The notes under the pieces: model-generated | Told to the model about the DNA's origin: nothing | The model's database searches: none | Seen by the model: only the letters and a program-made list of their open reading frames with translations | Assembly: GCA_964565665.1 (NCBI GenBank) | Contig: CAZMFZ010000017.1 | Span: 1 to 39,957, forward strand | DNA from: CAZMFZ01 sp964565665 | GTDB lineage: Bacteria > Bacteroidota > Bacteroidia > Cytophagales > UBA9547 | Direction of reading: 5' to 3' | Length of the DNA stretch: 39,957 bases | Program-made: the position numbers and the translations under genes | In this document: in pieces, positions 8,439 through 17,474 of the stretch | How the letters are laid out: each line of letters starts with the position of its first letter | How positions within the stretch are numbered: the stretch's first letter is position 1

Positions 8439-9359
8439 CTATTTCAATGTAAATCCACCTCTGCCTATCAGTCCACCTTCGCAGTATATTTCTATTAAAT
8501 GTTTGCCTGGTTTGTAGGCCGAACCCTTGCCATATACAAACGAAACCATTTTACTGGCTTGTTCATACAACATTTCTTGCTTTGCGGTATAGTACACATC
8601 TTGGCCATTGGTTTGGAAACTGCCTCCGCCTGTGCTCAAATCATATAAAGCCGCACCATCTGGCTCTATTAGTCTTACATAAAACACTTTGTTTTCTATT
8701 TTCGCTACTTTATTTTCTAGCACCTCAAAAGTCACTTTTATTTTCTCTACTTTTTTGGCTTTGTAAGTCAATTCATCTATTTCTTTGTCTTTTCTAATAA
8801 ATGTAACTTTCACATTGGCCGCTTTAAGTACTTGTGCTTGAGCCACTTGTTTTGTAAGCTCTTCTCCTTTATTTTTTAGCTGACTTACCGAATCATTGAG
8901 GGAAACTTGCTTGCGTTTTAGGTCGTTGTTTTCTTTAAACAAATTGTCTCTTTCATCGCGAAGTGTGCCTATTTCTTTGTCTTTATTGGCCATAATATCG
9001 TCATACTGCGATTTTAGCTGGTTGTATTTGGCTTGAACGGCAGCCATATTTACAGAAAGACTTCTTTTGTCTTTTTTCAATTGTCGTATCAATTGACCCA
9101 TTGCAGAAGTATCGCCTCCCAACTGGGCAATTTCTCTGTAGCGGCTTTCAAGCTCTGATTGAATAGAATCTACTTTATAGCCATATATTTTTAACTCTGC
9201 ATCTTTATTGGAAATTACTACCGTTTTTTCTGCAATGTCTTTTTTACTTTGATTTTGCAGGTAAAGTTGAATTACATTGATAATTAAAAGTGTAATGATA
9301 ATTGCCATTAGCAACCATCTTTTGCTGGAATTTTCTGTTTCTGGACTATTATTTGCCAT
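8439..9359 (-). CDS. Single-pass membrane protein with long coiled coil, function unknown
   Basis: A 306-aa protein: a polar N-terminus of about 14 residues, one membrane helix at about 15-34, a heptad-rich charged coiled coil at about 35-165 (Q/K/E/L-rich), and a C-terminal globular domain at about 180-306 containing YVRLIEPDGAALYDL and ending GGLIGRGGFTLK. The N-in topology (SSKRW before the helix) puts the coiled coil and the C-terminal domain in the periplasm. No named family is recognised; similar coiled-coil anchors exist in Bacteroidota. It lies 71 bases after the methyltransferase gene and is followed by a terminator. The ATG at 9359 directly precedes the polar N-terminus, and a TATTTTTG box lies 23 bases upstream. 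Confidence 0.75.
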   Translation of the reverse strand: MANNSPETENSSKRWLLMAIIITLLIINVIQLYLQNQSKKDIAEKTVVISNKDAELKIYGYKVDSIQSELESRYREIAQLGGDTSAMGQLIRQLKKDKRSLSVNMAAVQAKYNQLKSQYDDIMANKDKEIGTLRDERDNLFKENNDLKRKQVSLNDSVSQLKNKGEELTKQVAQAQVLKAANVKVTFIRKDKEIDELTYKAKKVEKIKVTFEVLENKVAKIENKVFYVRLIEPDGAALYDLSTGGGSFQTNGQDVYYTAKQEMLYEQASKMVSFVYGKGSAYKPGKHLIEIYCEGGLIGRGGFTLK

Positions 9360-9381
9360 GGGGAAATTAATTATGAAAGCA

Positions 9382-9389
9382 CAAAAATA
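9382..9389 (-). promoter_or_regulatory. Putative -7 element for the coiled-coil membrane protein gene
   Basis: Minus strand TATTTTTG, eight of eight to TAnnTTTG, giving a leader of about 15 bases. A TTTG lies only 11 bases upstream of it, too close for a standard -33 box, so this is partial support. Confidence 0.35.
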
Positions 9390-9430
9390 GAATTTTAATA
9401 CAAATACTTATAGCCTTGATGTGTAATATG

Positions 9431-10204
9431 TTAGAATTTCAAGGTAAAATTCCGCTTTGAATATTTATCGGAGAAAAAAACCATGCCACATTCAAATAAG
9501 TTTACCGTTAAAGTTACGCCTGTACGATTGATTACTTTCTGCCATGCTTGCGTCATTTCTTCCGACCAATATATATCGTCAACTACCAAAATCGAGTTTT
9601 GGTGTAAATTTGGCAACAGCATTTCAAAGTACCGAAGAGTAGGTGAAAAGCGATGGTTGCCGTCTAAATACACGAAGTCGATTTTGGAGTTTAGGGTTTG
9701 AAGTAACCTTGGCAGTGTATCATCAAAGTTGCCATCAATGAATTTGATGTTGGTCAAATTGAGTTGAAAGGCTGTTTTTTTTGCCAATCGAATCAAATCC
9801 AGATTGCCTTCCAAACTGTAAACACTTGCATTTTTATTGGCACTTGCCAAATATGCTGTCGAAATGCCAAGTGAACTGCCAATTTCAATAATAGTTTCGC
9901 ATTTCAAATACTGAACAATATTGAATAAAAGTCTTGCCTTCTTTTGTGATGATAAAGAAGTAGCTGCTATGTTTTTTAACGATTTGGTTTTGATACGCGT
10001 TCGCGTGCCTGCTCCGAAATCAAATTTAGAAATTGGTGTTTCATCATTCAGCAATTTACTTCTTATGGCTTCAATAGCCTCAAAATCAGCATTCCGCTGT
10101 CTGTTTTTAATTACTTTCAAATAAAAATTATACAAAAACGGGGCATGAATGGCATGTTCGTTTTGGGCTCGAAAAAAATAGCTTATGTAATGCAAGTAAT
10201 TCAA
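9431..10204 (-). CDS. Class I SAM-dependent methyltransferase (O-methyltransferase-like)
   Basis: A 257-aa protein with a Bacteroidota-type N-terminal stretch (HAIHAPFLYNFYLKVI) followed by a Rossmann methyltransferase core: motif I IIEIGSSLGISTAYLA, an acidic strand end (SLEGN), FIDGNFDDTLP, and FVYLDGNHRFSPTLRYFE with the DGNH motif shared with CmcI/COMT-like enzymes, then ILVVDDIYWS. The substrate cannot be deduced. The start is TTG at 10204; an ATG start is absent nearby, and the N-terminal HAIHAPF block requires a start at about this point. It follows the nucleotidyltransferase pseudogene by 43 bases and precedes the coiled-coil gene on the same strand. Confidence 0.85.
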   Translation of the reverse strand: MNYLHYISYFFRAQNEHAIHAPFLYNFYLKVIKNRQRNADFEAIEAIRSKLLNDETPISKFDFGAGTRTRIKTKSLKNIAATSLSSQKKARLLFNIVQYLKCETIIEIGSSLGISTAYLASANKNASVYSLEGNLDLIRLAKKTAFQLNLTNIKFIDGNFDDTLPRLLQTLNSKIDFVYLDGNHRFSPTLRYFEMLLPNLHQNSILVVDDIYWSEEMTQAWQKVINRTGVTLTVNLFECGMVFFSDKYSKRNFTLKF

Positions 10205-10247
10205 ACTAAAAAGCTTAATGGGGTAAAATTTAAATTTTATTATCGCC

Positions 10248-10728
10248 TCATTTAAGCGTGTTTCTAATCAATTTTATTTTTAGAAGCTCTGCTAAATCTA
10301 TTAAATCTTTAGGTCTTTTTGTGGCTTCTTTTGTCATTATCAAATAGTTGATATATAAAAATGGTACTTGTATTCCCTCTATGTTGCCTATTGATACAGA
10401 AAATAGGCATTTTTGGAAATCGATATTTTCTAGGCCAGGAATTGTAGTCATCAAATCAAGCACCAAATTAGAAGAAACATAAAAATCTGTCTATCCAGCT
10501 ATAATTCTATATTTTCTAGGGAGGGAAAATCACCAATTTCAAGCTCTAGGAATGCTTTTCTAAGATTCTTTCTGTTTTCTAATGTATCAAGAATTCATAA
10601 ATCCATAACCTCGCCAAACCTTGCACTTCATGGATGTATGATGCATAATCTCCAACTACTATATATTTAACTTGATTCTTATTCGAAAATGACCAGACTT
10701 CAAATATATCTTTATCTAGAATATCCAT
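10248..10728 (-). pseudogene. MNT-like nucleotidyltransferase, multiple lesions
   Basis: Three frames together spell one protein of about 160 residues of the small nucleotidyltransferase-fold type often found in toxin-antitoxin-like pairs. Frame 1, from the ATG at 10728, reads MDILDKDIFEVWS, then KYIVVGDYASYIHEVQ. Frame 2 reads MDL(stop)ILDTLENRKNLRKAF, then ELEIGDFPSLENIEL. Frame 3 reads IAG(stop)TDFYVSSNLVLDLMT and ends RPKDLIDLAELLKI. The lesions are two one-base deletions (about 10612-10622 and about 10495-10505), TGA at 10595-10597 and TAG at 10491-10493; both stops sit where the family usually has Trp. 481 nt plus 2 is divisible by three. It begins one base after the stop of a small ORF, so the pair was translationally coupled. 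Confidence 0.82.
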
Positions 10729-10729
10729 T

Positions 10730-10912
10730 CTATTTATGAGTAATCTTCATTTTGTCCATAAGTATTTGTCTTTTCATTAATGAAGTAAGCGCATAAAATT
10801 TTGCAGTATCTGACTTAAACACAGCTTCCTTCAGTCTTTCCAGGTTTTTCTGTTCTATTAACGGGTCGTTTACTGCTTGTAGCATATGTATAAAGTTTGG
10901 CAGTAGGTTCAA
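10730..10912 (-). CDS. Small protein coupled to the broken nucleotidyltransferase gene
   Basis: An intact frame of 60 codons from the TTG at 10912, or 51 from the ATG at 10885, which is the likelier start. The product is helical and charged (NLERLKEAVFKSDTAKFYAL, then KRQILMDKMKITHK) with no recognisable domain. Its TAG at 10730-10732 is one base from the ATG of the decayed nucleotidyltransferase gene, so it was the first gene of a two-gene unit and may have been the partner or antitoxin. With the partner gone it may be under little selection; function is not known. Confidence 0.5.
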   Translation of the reverse strand: MNLLPNFIHMLQAVNDPLIEQKNLERLKEAVFKSDTAKFYALTSLMKRQILMDKMKITHK

Positions 10913-10949
10913 TAGTACCTATTTGTTATACAAATTATTGATTGCCTAT

Positions 10950-11429
10950 TCACAGTGTGTCGGCCGCTGCCTCATTTCCTTCAAGATTACTTTTCTTTAT
11001 CGATGAAGAATCTACATTTGAATACCTTGACAAAGGCTTTACTCCTATTATTTTCATTTCAATTTCTTCTACGCCTCTATTGGCTTTGGGCTTGCCGTTG
11101 TTTGCTAATAAAAGTCCGTTGGGTTGGGCTTTTTTTAGCAATTTTTCTTTCGGCTGAAATTTACTATTGCCTTGTGCAAAAGCGTTGGCATCGTTCGTAG
11201 CTTGGTTTGAACTGGTAGTTGTATCTTGGTTTATTGCAAAAGTTTCATCATAATTGTTATTTACAGAATCGGCTATAAAAGGGGAAAATCTTGAATCACG
11301 CACTGCACGGTCGTGAATAAAATACGAATTGTATGCTGGGCATATATAATGTTTTTTGCTACAGGCATCCAACAGCAAACAAGCCGTAGAGATAGAGGTA
11401 AAAAATAGCAAGTTCCGTGCAAAATTCAT
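10950..11429 (-). CDS. Lipoprotein, function unknown
   Basis: A 159-aa protein with a signal peptide and lipobox LDAC, the lipidated Cys being residue 23. The mature start (CSKKHYICPAYNSYFIHD) resembles a recurrent Bacteroidota lipoprotein pattern. The remainder is low-complexity, rich in N, S, T and K, and probably disordered, with no catalytic motif. It lies 32 bases after the SPOR-like gene on the same strand, so the two are likely co-transcribed and both act in the envelope. The ATG at 11429 is well placed for the signal peptide. Confidence 0.75.
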   Translation of the reverse strand: MNFARNLLFFTSISTACLLLDACSKKHYICPAYNSYFIHDRAVRDSRFSPFIADSVNNNYDETFAINQDTTTSSNQATNDANAFAQGNSKFQPKEKLLKKAQPNGLLLANNGKPKANRGVEEIEMKIIGVKPLSRYSNVDSSSIKKSNLEGNEAAADTL

Positions 11430-11461
11430 GGGTGGGTTATACTCAAAAAATAGCTGAAAAG

Positions 11462-12127
11462 TTATAGCAATCCCTCAAGCACATCTCTCAAATTTACTCT
11501 TTGTCCGTTTTTGTATGCTACTATCCACGCATCTTTCACGCCCATTTCGCGGATATATTTTTTGAAATTATCGGCTTCCCAATAATCGTTAAAATAGCCT
11601 AAAGTATATTTCTTCACTCCATCCGCATCCACATCGCCACTAAAATTTTTATTATTCTCAAAATATTTGGCCAAATCTTTATTTTTAAATGCCCCTATCT
11701 GCACTTTAAATACAACGCCCCCTTTGTAAAGCTTTTCTTTAGTTTCAGGATTATTATGAGTGATGTCTACTGTGTTTTGGGTTGATGAAGTAGCCGTTTG
11801 CACCGATTTTTTATAGCTTGCATGCTCTTCATGCAAATTTTTATGTTCGGCATTTGATTTTTCCAAATCTTCCTTCAGCTTTCTTATTTCTTCATCTTTT
11901 TGAGACAGACCTGATTGTAGTTCATTTATGGTACTTGTTTTGGCTGCAATATCTGATTTATTAGCTTGGCTTTCATCAAATAAGCGTTTGAATTCGAGCG
12001 GATCCATCCCCTTCATTTTTTTTGCCCATTCTTTGCGTATTGCTTTAGGATTGTCTTGTGCTGAGGCATAAAAAATATTCACCAAAAAAAATGACAATAA
12101 TGCTAGTACAAATTTATAGTTTCTCAT
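11462..12127 (-). CDS. Exported coiled-coil protein with SPOR-like C-terminal domain
   Basis: A 221-aa protein: signal peptide at about 1-23 (cleavage after YASA), a charged coiled coil at about 55-108, a short T/S/N linker, and a C-terminal SPOR-like domain at about 138-208 starting VVFKVQIGAF and including KKYTLGYFNDYWEADNFKKY. SPOR domains bind denuded peptidoglycan glycans, so a cell-wall or division-site role is plausible; Bacteroidota genomes carry many such proteins and none is specifically matched here. It heads the minus-strand run and is divergent from the T9SS beta-helix gene across a 263-base gap. Confidence 0.8.
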   Translation of the reverse strand: MRNYKFVLALLSFFLVNIFYASAQDNPKAIRKEWAKKMKGMDPLEFKRLFDESQANKSDIAAKTSTINELQSGLSQKDEEIRKLKEDLEKSNAEHKNLHEEHASYKKSVQTATSSTQNTVDITHNNPETKEKLYKGGVVFKVQIGAFKNKDLAKYFENNKNFSGDVDADGVKKYTLGYFNDYWEADNFKKYIREMGVKDAWIVAYKNGQRVNLRDVLEGLL

Positions 12128-12313
12128 TGGGGTTGTTTTTGATATGTTTTAATCAAAATGTGTAATGGCATTGGTTTTGAAGGCATTTACTGTTCTGGTT
12201 AGAAGTTTCAAACGAGTGTGAATCAATAGCAAATTAACGAAAAAAATACAATTTCGTTGCAAATGAGCTTTATAATTGGTTTTTGAAAGTTAAATTGTAC
12301 ATTTAAAGTATTA

Positions 12314-12362
12314 TTCTAACATCAAAATCAATTACAATTATTTAATGAAAACGATGTTAGAA
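12314..12362. promoter_or_regulatory. 10-bp inverted repeat upstream of the T9SS beta-helix gene
   Basis: TTCTAACATC at 12314-12323 and its exact complement GATGTTAGAA at 12353-12362 flank 29 bases, ending 28 bases before the ATG at 12391. The position suits an operator or a 5'-leader stem. No U tail follows, so it is not a terminator. No full Bacteroidota promoter was recognised in the 12128-12390 divergent gap. Confidence 0.35.
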
Positions 12363-12390
12363 GTCAAAATATTTATAAATCTAAATACCT

Positions 12391-14550
12391 ATGAAAAAAA
12401 TTTGTCGAACATTAAGCATATTATTGATTGGTGTGGCTACTGCCTCTGCCAACACGTACTATATCAGCCCATTAGGCGATGATGTAAATAATGGTACTAC
12501 CACTGGCACGGCATGGAAATCGCCCAATAAAGTAACGCAATACGCTTGGGAAATCGGCTTTTTAGCGGGTGATATTTTACTTTTTGAAGGTAATAATACT
12601 TTTACGGGTGGTCTTTATTTTCAAAAAGACAAGCCATCGATAGGGAGAAATAGTGGTTCTTCCTCAAATTTAATCAGTTTGGGAAGCTATGGTGGCGGAA
12701 TTGCTACCCTTTTTTCAGGTACAGTATCAGGGTTTTATGCCTATAATTTGGCAGGATTTAGTATTGATGGGCTAAATTTCATAGGAAGTGGGCCTGGCGT
12801 TAATAGCAATTCTGGTATTATATTTTATGCAGATATTTCACAGACTCTAAGTACAATTGTAGTTAGAAATGTAGAAGTAAGTGGCTATAAACATGGTTTT
12901 AATATTGGTGAATACTGCCCTTCATTGCCATACCTTGGCTATACAAATATCAGTATTTTAGGGTCACAATTTCATCACAACCTGAGTACCGGCATTTTCT
13001 CTTATGGAAAAGCTAAAAACAGCCATAGCAATTTTTACATTAGCCTTACTTCTGCCTATTCCAACTATGGCGACCCAGCAGTAGTTGCCAATTCGGGAAG
13101 CGGAATAGTAATCTCGGCTTTTGATGGCGCATTAATAGAATATTGCACCGCTTACGACAATGGGAAAGACAACCAAGCCGTTACGGGAGGGCCAGTAGGA
13201 ATGTGGGCTTATGAAGCAAAAAACGTAACGTTCCAACACTGTGAATCCTATCAAAACAAATCGAAAGGATTTGATGGCGGTGGTTTTGACTTAGATGGCG
13301 GCACCGAAAATTGTATTATCCAATATTGTTATTCACACGACAACTATGGCCCTGGCTTCTTGTTTGCCCAATATCCGGGAGCTTCTACCATGCAAAATGA
13401 TGTAATGAGATACAATATAAGTGTAAATGATGGTCGACAAGGCTCAAAAGGTGGCGTGTATTTTTGGGGAGGAAATCCATTTTCCAATTGCCATTTTTAT
13501 AATAATACACTTTATGCAGACAATACCACCGGCATGATAGATGGGTCGGCTGGCATGGTGGTGCTTAATGGTACTAACTATAGTGGTATTAAAATTCGAA
13601 ACAATATATTTTACGTTACTGGAGGTGCATTTTTAATTGATGCAGGGGGCAGCACACCCGCTACTAGTAAAATTCATTTTCAAAATAATTTATATTACGC
13701 TGCCGACAACCACTATAAATACAAATGGAGGGGTACTACCCACGCCAGTTTAGCCGCTTGGAAATCGGCAGCAACAGGCCAGGAGAAAGACAATGTCAGA
13801 GAATTAGGCTATGAAGCTAATCCTGCACTTGTTTTACCTGGTCAGTCGCCTACGCTCAATAATACTTTACTGCTTACAAGCTCGCTTTCAGGGTATAAAC
13901 TCGATCCAAACTCTATTGCCATTGATGCAGGTATTAATATATCACTTCCGAGTTATGGCTCATTATCGGCAGGAAATCTTGATTTTTTTAATAATACATT
14001 GCCTCAGGGAGATAATTTCGACATTGGTGCTTATGAGTCGGACAAGCCAAAGTTGAATTACTTTATTGACATTAATCCTGATACCATATTCACCACATTT
14101 GGGCAGACTACCACACCTATCACTATTACCAGCAATGTAGGCTGGTCGGTTACTAATACTGCCGAATGGATAATCCCAACTATCGATTATGACTATTCAG
14201 AAAACTATATCGATATCGGAGCAAACGACACCGATTTGTATAGAACAGCCATCATTACCATAGCAGGGGGCAGCATTAAGAAAATGATATATATAATTCA
14301 AGATAAATTTATTGAAACAGGAATTTTGCTTTCTTCTCCTATAAATAAGCTAAGAATATATCCGAATCCTGTGGATGAAGGTGGCACTTTACTATTTAAC
14401 AAGCCTATTGAATACAAAATTTACGACTTGATGGGATATGAGGTAATGCTGGGTAAAAACAAAAGTGAAATTAACTTAATTGGTATACCACCGGGGGTCT
14501 ATCTGTTGAAGTCGAACAGCAATGAATTAAGGAAAATATTTGTGTATTAG
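12391..14550 (+). CDS. T9SS-exported parallel beta-helix protein
   Basis: A 719-aa secreted protein. The signal peptide covers about 1-20 (MKKICRTLSILLIGVATASA). The mature part opens with YYISPLGDD, an entry typical of right-handed beta-helix pectate-lyase-like proteins, and carries many short strand-turn repeats over about 25-450 (for example IQYCYSHDNYGPGFLF, IKIRNNIFYV). A BACON-like beta-sandwich follows at about 555-635 (ITSNVGWSVTNTAEWI). The last 66 residues form a type IX sorting tail: LRIYPNPVDEGG, then YKIYDLMGYEV, IPPGVYLLK and a final KIFVY. The protein is expected at the cell surface or released, probably acting on or binding polysaccharide; catalytic residues are not assigned. 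Confidence 0.85.
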   Translation: MKKICRTLSILLIGVATASANTYYISPLGDDVNNGTTTGTAWKSPNKVTQYAWEIGFLAGDILLFEGNNTFTGGLYFQKDKPSIGRNSGSSSNLISLGSYGGGIATLFSGTVSGFYAYNLAGFSIDGLNFIGSGPGVNSNSGIIFYADISQTLSTIVVRNVEVSGYKHGFNIGEYCPSLPYLGYTNISILGSQFHHNLSTGIFSYGKAKNSHSNFYISLTSAYSNYGDPAVVANSGSGIVISAFDGALIEYCTAYDNGKDNQAVTGGPVGMWAYEAKNVTFQHCESYQNKSKGFDGGGFDLDGGTENCIIQYCYSHDNYGPGFLFAQYPGASTMQNDVMRYNISVNDGRQGSKGGVYFWGGNPFSNCHFYNNTLYADNTTGMIDGSAGMVVLNGTNYSGIKIRNNIFYVTGGAFLIDAGGSTPATSKIHFQNNLYYAADNHYKYKWRGTTHASLAAWKSAATGQEKDNVRELGYEANPALVLPGQSPTLNNTLLLTSSLSGYKLDPNSIAIDAGINISLPSYGSLSAGNLDFFNNTLPQGDNFDIGAYESDKPKLNYFIDINPDTIFTTFGQTTTPITITSNVGWSVTNTAEWIIPTIDYDYSENYIDIGANDTDLYRTAIITIAGGSIKKMIYIIQDKFIETGILLSSPINKLRIYPNPVDEGGTLLFNKPIEYKIYDLMGYEVMLGKNKSEINLIGIPPGVYLLKSNSNELRKIFVY

Positions 14551-14615
14551 CATTAAATAGCACTCTGCAAAATTAAGTCTTTTGTTGCCATAAGTAACTT
14601 TCAAAAGCATAATCT

Positions 14616-15701
14616 TTAAAAAAAACTTAGCCGCCATATTGCTGATATTACTACCGAAAGCAAACCAAAAGGCGTAAGGTACTTCCAGCAAAGGCTCATC
14701 ATTTGGTCGATGCGAATGCGTGGGAAAGTCCACCGAACCCAAACCTGAATTAGCATTGCAAAAAAGGCTTTGGAAACGAGCCAAAACGCTCCCCAAATAT
14801 GCCCGCTTAGCGTACCTATCGTGCCGTTTGTCCAATTACCTAAAGTAAAATTACCAATGTTTGGAAAGGGGGAGTTCCAGCCCCCGAAAAACAAAATGGC
14901 TCCTAACAAGCTCACTAGTATCATCATCCCATATTCTGCAAGAAAAAATTTAGCAAAGCGGAAGCCTGAATATTCGGTATGGAAACCAGCCACTAATTCG
15001 CTTTCTGCTTCGGGAATATCGAACGGGGCACGGTTGCATTCTGCCAAAGTGCCAATGTAAAACACAACGTAGGCGACAATCAAATAAGGAGCTTTCACAA
15101 TATTCCAAGCAAAAATACCGCCAAGCGATTGCAACCCTTTGGCATTTGCTCCCAAAGGGCTTTGCTGAAAACATATTTCTTGCAAATCGAGCGTTTGACA
15201 AAACATTACCACCGAAAGCACGGCCAAGCCTACAGGTATTTCATAAGAAACCACCTGTGCAATAGCTCGCATGGCACCAAACAAAGCATATTTATTATTA
15301 GAACTCCAGCCTGCCATTAGTACGCCAATTACATCTAAAGAAATAATGGCCAATAGAAAAAAAACACCTGTTTGCAAGCCCGCAGGCTGAAAAGCACTCG
15401 ACAGTGGCACCACTACAAACCCAGCCAAAGTGGCTATGAAAATAAGAAATGGAGCTGCTTTGAAAAACACTTTATCGGCTTTGGCAGGAATAATATCTTC
15501 TTTCTGCACCAGCTTGAGCAAATCGGCTACGGGCTGCAACATACCAAATAGACCCACATGGGTAGGGCCCAGCCTGTCTTGAATAAAGGCTGCCACCTTG
15601 CGTTCCAAATAAAAAATAACGAGTACACTTGTGAGCAAAAAAGGAAGGTAAATTAAGAAGGCAATCATTTCCGAAGGGTATAAATAACTGATGTTACGCA
15701 C
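14616..15701 (-). CDS. nuoH: NADH-quinone oxidoreductase subunit H (complex I)
   Basis: NuoH is the membrane subunit of complex I that helps form the quinone site at the junction with the peripheral arm. The 361-aa protein has about eight membrane helices and the family hallmarks ERKVAAFIQDRLGPTHVG, YEIPVGLAVLSVV and AECNRAPFDIPEAESELVAGF followed by EYSG. A GTG at 15701 begins this frame; an ATG at 15668 (MIAFLIYLPF) is an equally good start and leaves helix 1 intact. No other nuo gene is nearby: it is flanked by convergent and divergent unrelated genes and has its own promoter match, so it is monocistronic. In most Bacteroidota it lies inside a nuoA-N cluster. Confidence 0.95.
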   Translation of the reverse strand: MRNISYLYPSEMIAFLIYLPFLLTSVLVIFYLERKVAAFIQDRLGPTHVGLFGMLQPVADLLKLVQKEDIIPAKADKVFFKAAPFLIFIATLAGFVVVPLSSAFQPAGLQTGVFFLLAIISLDVIGVLMAGWSSNNKYALFGAMRAIAQVVSYEIPVGLAVLSVVMFCQTLDLQEICFQQSPLGANAKGLQSLGGIFAWNIVKAPYLIVAYVVFYIGTLAECNRAPFDIPEAESELVAGFHTEYSGFRFAKFFLAEYGMMILVSLLGAILFFGGWNSPFPNIGNFTLGNWTNGTIGTLSGHIWGAFWLVSKAFFAMLIQVWVRWTFPRIRIDQMMSLCWKYLTPFGLLSVVISAIWRLSFF

Positions 15702-15717
15702 AAACTATTTATGGATT

Positions 15718-15748
15718 CAAAATTATCACAAATAGCGGTGGGTGCAAT
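15718..15748 (-). promoter_or_regulatory. Strong Bacteroidota-type promoter match for nuoH
   Basis: Minus strand: TTG at 15745-15747, a 19-base spacer, then TAATTTTG at 15718-15725, eight of eight to TAnnTTTG. The predicted start is about 10 bases before the GTG at 15701 and about 43 before the ATG at 15668. It is the best promoter match in the window and supports independent transcription of nuoH. Confidence 0.55.
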
Positions 15749-15857
15749 AGATATTTCGTTATGGTTGCGCCTTTAAAATCCATTTCATTATTTTCAAAAA
15801 AAAATTTTAGATTTCAATGCCAATTATTCCCTATTTTTCCTTTGTTAATTTCATGTT

Positions 15858-16962
15858 ATGCGGATTTTGCTTATCACGTTTCTAGTGTTCTTATCTTGTA
15901 AATCTACATTGAGCTGGGGCTTTTTCGCCCACCAGCGCATCAATCGATTGGCAGTATTTACCTTGCCGCCAGAAATGATTGGTTTTTACAAGCACAATAT
16001 TGTGTATCTCACTGAAAATTCGGTAAATCCAGACCGCAGACGCTATGCCGTAGAAGGCGAAGCTGAAAAACACTACATTGATATAGATATTTATGGAGAT
16101 AGTGCCATTTACACCATGCCTCGCTATTGGAAACAAGCAGTAGAAAAATATTCTGAAGACACCTTGAGGGCTTATGGCATCAACCCTTGGCACGTAGCCA
16201 AAACAAAAGAGCAACTCACTTTTGCTTTCAAAAACTTAAATGCAAAAGAAATATTGCGAATATCAGCCGATATGGGGCATTATATTGCTGATGGAAATGT
16301 GCCGCTTCACACTACGCACAATTACAATGGGCAATATTCTGGGCAATACGGTATTCATGGCTTTTGGGAATCGAGGTTGCCAGAGTTGTATTCCGACAAT
16401 TACGATTTTTTCGTTGGCAAATCAACCTACGTTAAAAACCCGCAACTTAGGGCTTGGGAAGCTACCAAAGCAGCTCATTTTGCATTAGATTCAGTATTCC
16501 GATTTGAAAAAGAACTCACAGCAAAGTTTTCAGAAGATAAAAAGTTTGGTTTTGAAGACCGAAATGGTATTACAACAAGGGTATATTCCAAAGAATTTTC
16601 AAAAGCCTACCATGACATGCTAAATGGACAAATTGAAAAACGAATGAAAGCCTCTATTAAAATGGTGGGAGATTTCTGGTATACTTGTTGGATAGATGCT
16701 GGGCAGCCTAATTTAGATGCTCTGCTTGATTTTAAATNNNNNNNNNNTTAAATTTTCCAAAGAAGAAATAAAAGAAGAAAAAAGAGAAAATGAAGAATGG
16801 AAAAAAAAGAAACTAGATGTACGCCTAGAATCTTCGATTCGCGATTGCAATAAAAATACCCACGAAAAAAACTCCAAAATTCATAACCACCTCAATTGCT
16901 GTGGGCAACACGATTTTTACACTACTAAGATTGAATTTTTGAACCATATTGTAAGCGAATAG
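15858..16962 (+). CDS. S1/P1-nuclease / zinc-dependent phospholipase C-like protein (interrupted by an N gap)
   Basis: An exported protein with a signal peptide to about residue 19, so the mature chain begins at Trp20 (WGFFAHQRINRLAV). An N-terminal Trp followed by WGxxxH is the zinc-ligand signature of the S1/P1 nuclease and phospholipase C fold. Further ligands are suggested by HYIDID, the GHYIADGNVPLHTTHN block and HGFWES. The N run at 16738-16747 splits it. The left flank ends TTAAAT and the right flank begins TTAAAT. Overlapping those six bases joins LLDFK to FSKEEIKEEKREN in one frame and gives 362 codons to the stop at 16962. The tail after the gap is charged and helical, then Cys/His/Asn-rich. 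The substrate, nucleic acid or phospholipid, is not known. Confidence 0.8.
16738..16747. other. Assembly gap (10 N), probably an unmerged overlap
   Basis: Ten N separate two contig ends that share the six bases TTAAAT. Merging them restores the reading frame of the S1/P1-like gene, so the true gap length may be negative. Confidence 0.8.
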
Positions 16963-17011
16963 ATTCGAGTGAAAAGTGGAAAATCTATGCTTAGTCTTAT
17001 AAAACCTTCTA

Positions 17012-17474
17012 ATAAAACAACGAATATATATTGATACTTCGCTAGTAGAAGGGTATTTTGATGATGAATTTAAAGATGCGACTATAAAACTTTTTGAAAG
17101 ATTTGAGAATGAAGAAATCGTTTTTGTTATTTCGGACCCGCTAGAATAGAATTGATAAAAGCCCCTGAAAAAGTAAAGAACTTGCTTAAAAAATATTCTG
17201 TTGATAAATTTGATAGAATAAAATTGACTGAAGTAGCAACAATACTAGCAAACACTTATATTTTTGAAAAGGTGGTTGGGAAAACTAGCTTAGAGGATTG
17301 AGACATATTGCTTTGGCAACAATTTACAAAGTTGATATTTTAGCAAGCTGGAATTTTAAGCATATTGTAAACTTAGAGAAGATAAAGGGCTATAATTCTG
17401 TAAATTTACGATTAGGGTATCAAATGCTAGAAATTAGAAGTCCACAAGATTTAATAAATTATGGAATCAGTTAA
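17012..17474 (+). pseudogene. PIN-domain (VapC-like) toxin, broken
   Basis: Three frames together spell a PIN-domain ribonuclease-type toxin of 154 codons. Part 1 is KQRIYIDTSLVEGYFDDEF, then KLFERFENEEIVFVISD. Part 2 is ARIELIKAPEKVKNLLKKYS, DKFDRIKLTEVATILANTYI and VVGKTSLED. Part 3 is RHIALATIYKVDILASWNFK and continues to NYGIS. Two one-base deletions break it, at about 17137-17145 and between 17300 and 17301 (LED-Cys-RHIA expected). The codon where the start belongs (17012-17014) is ATA, not ATG. 463 nt plus 2 is divisible by three. The 3' end overlaps the small downstream gene by 14 bases, as in toxin-antitoxin pairs. Confidence 0.85.
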
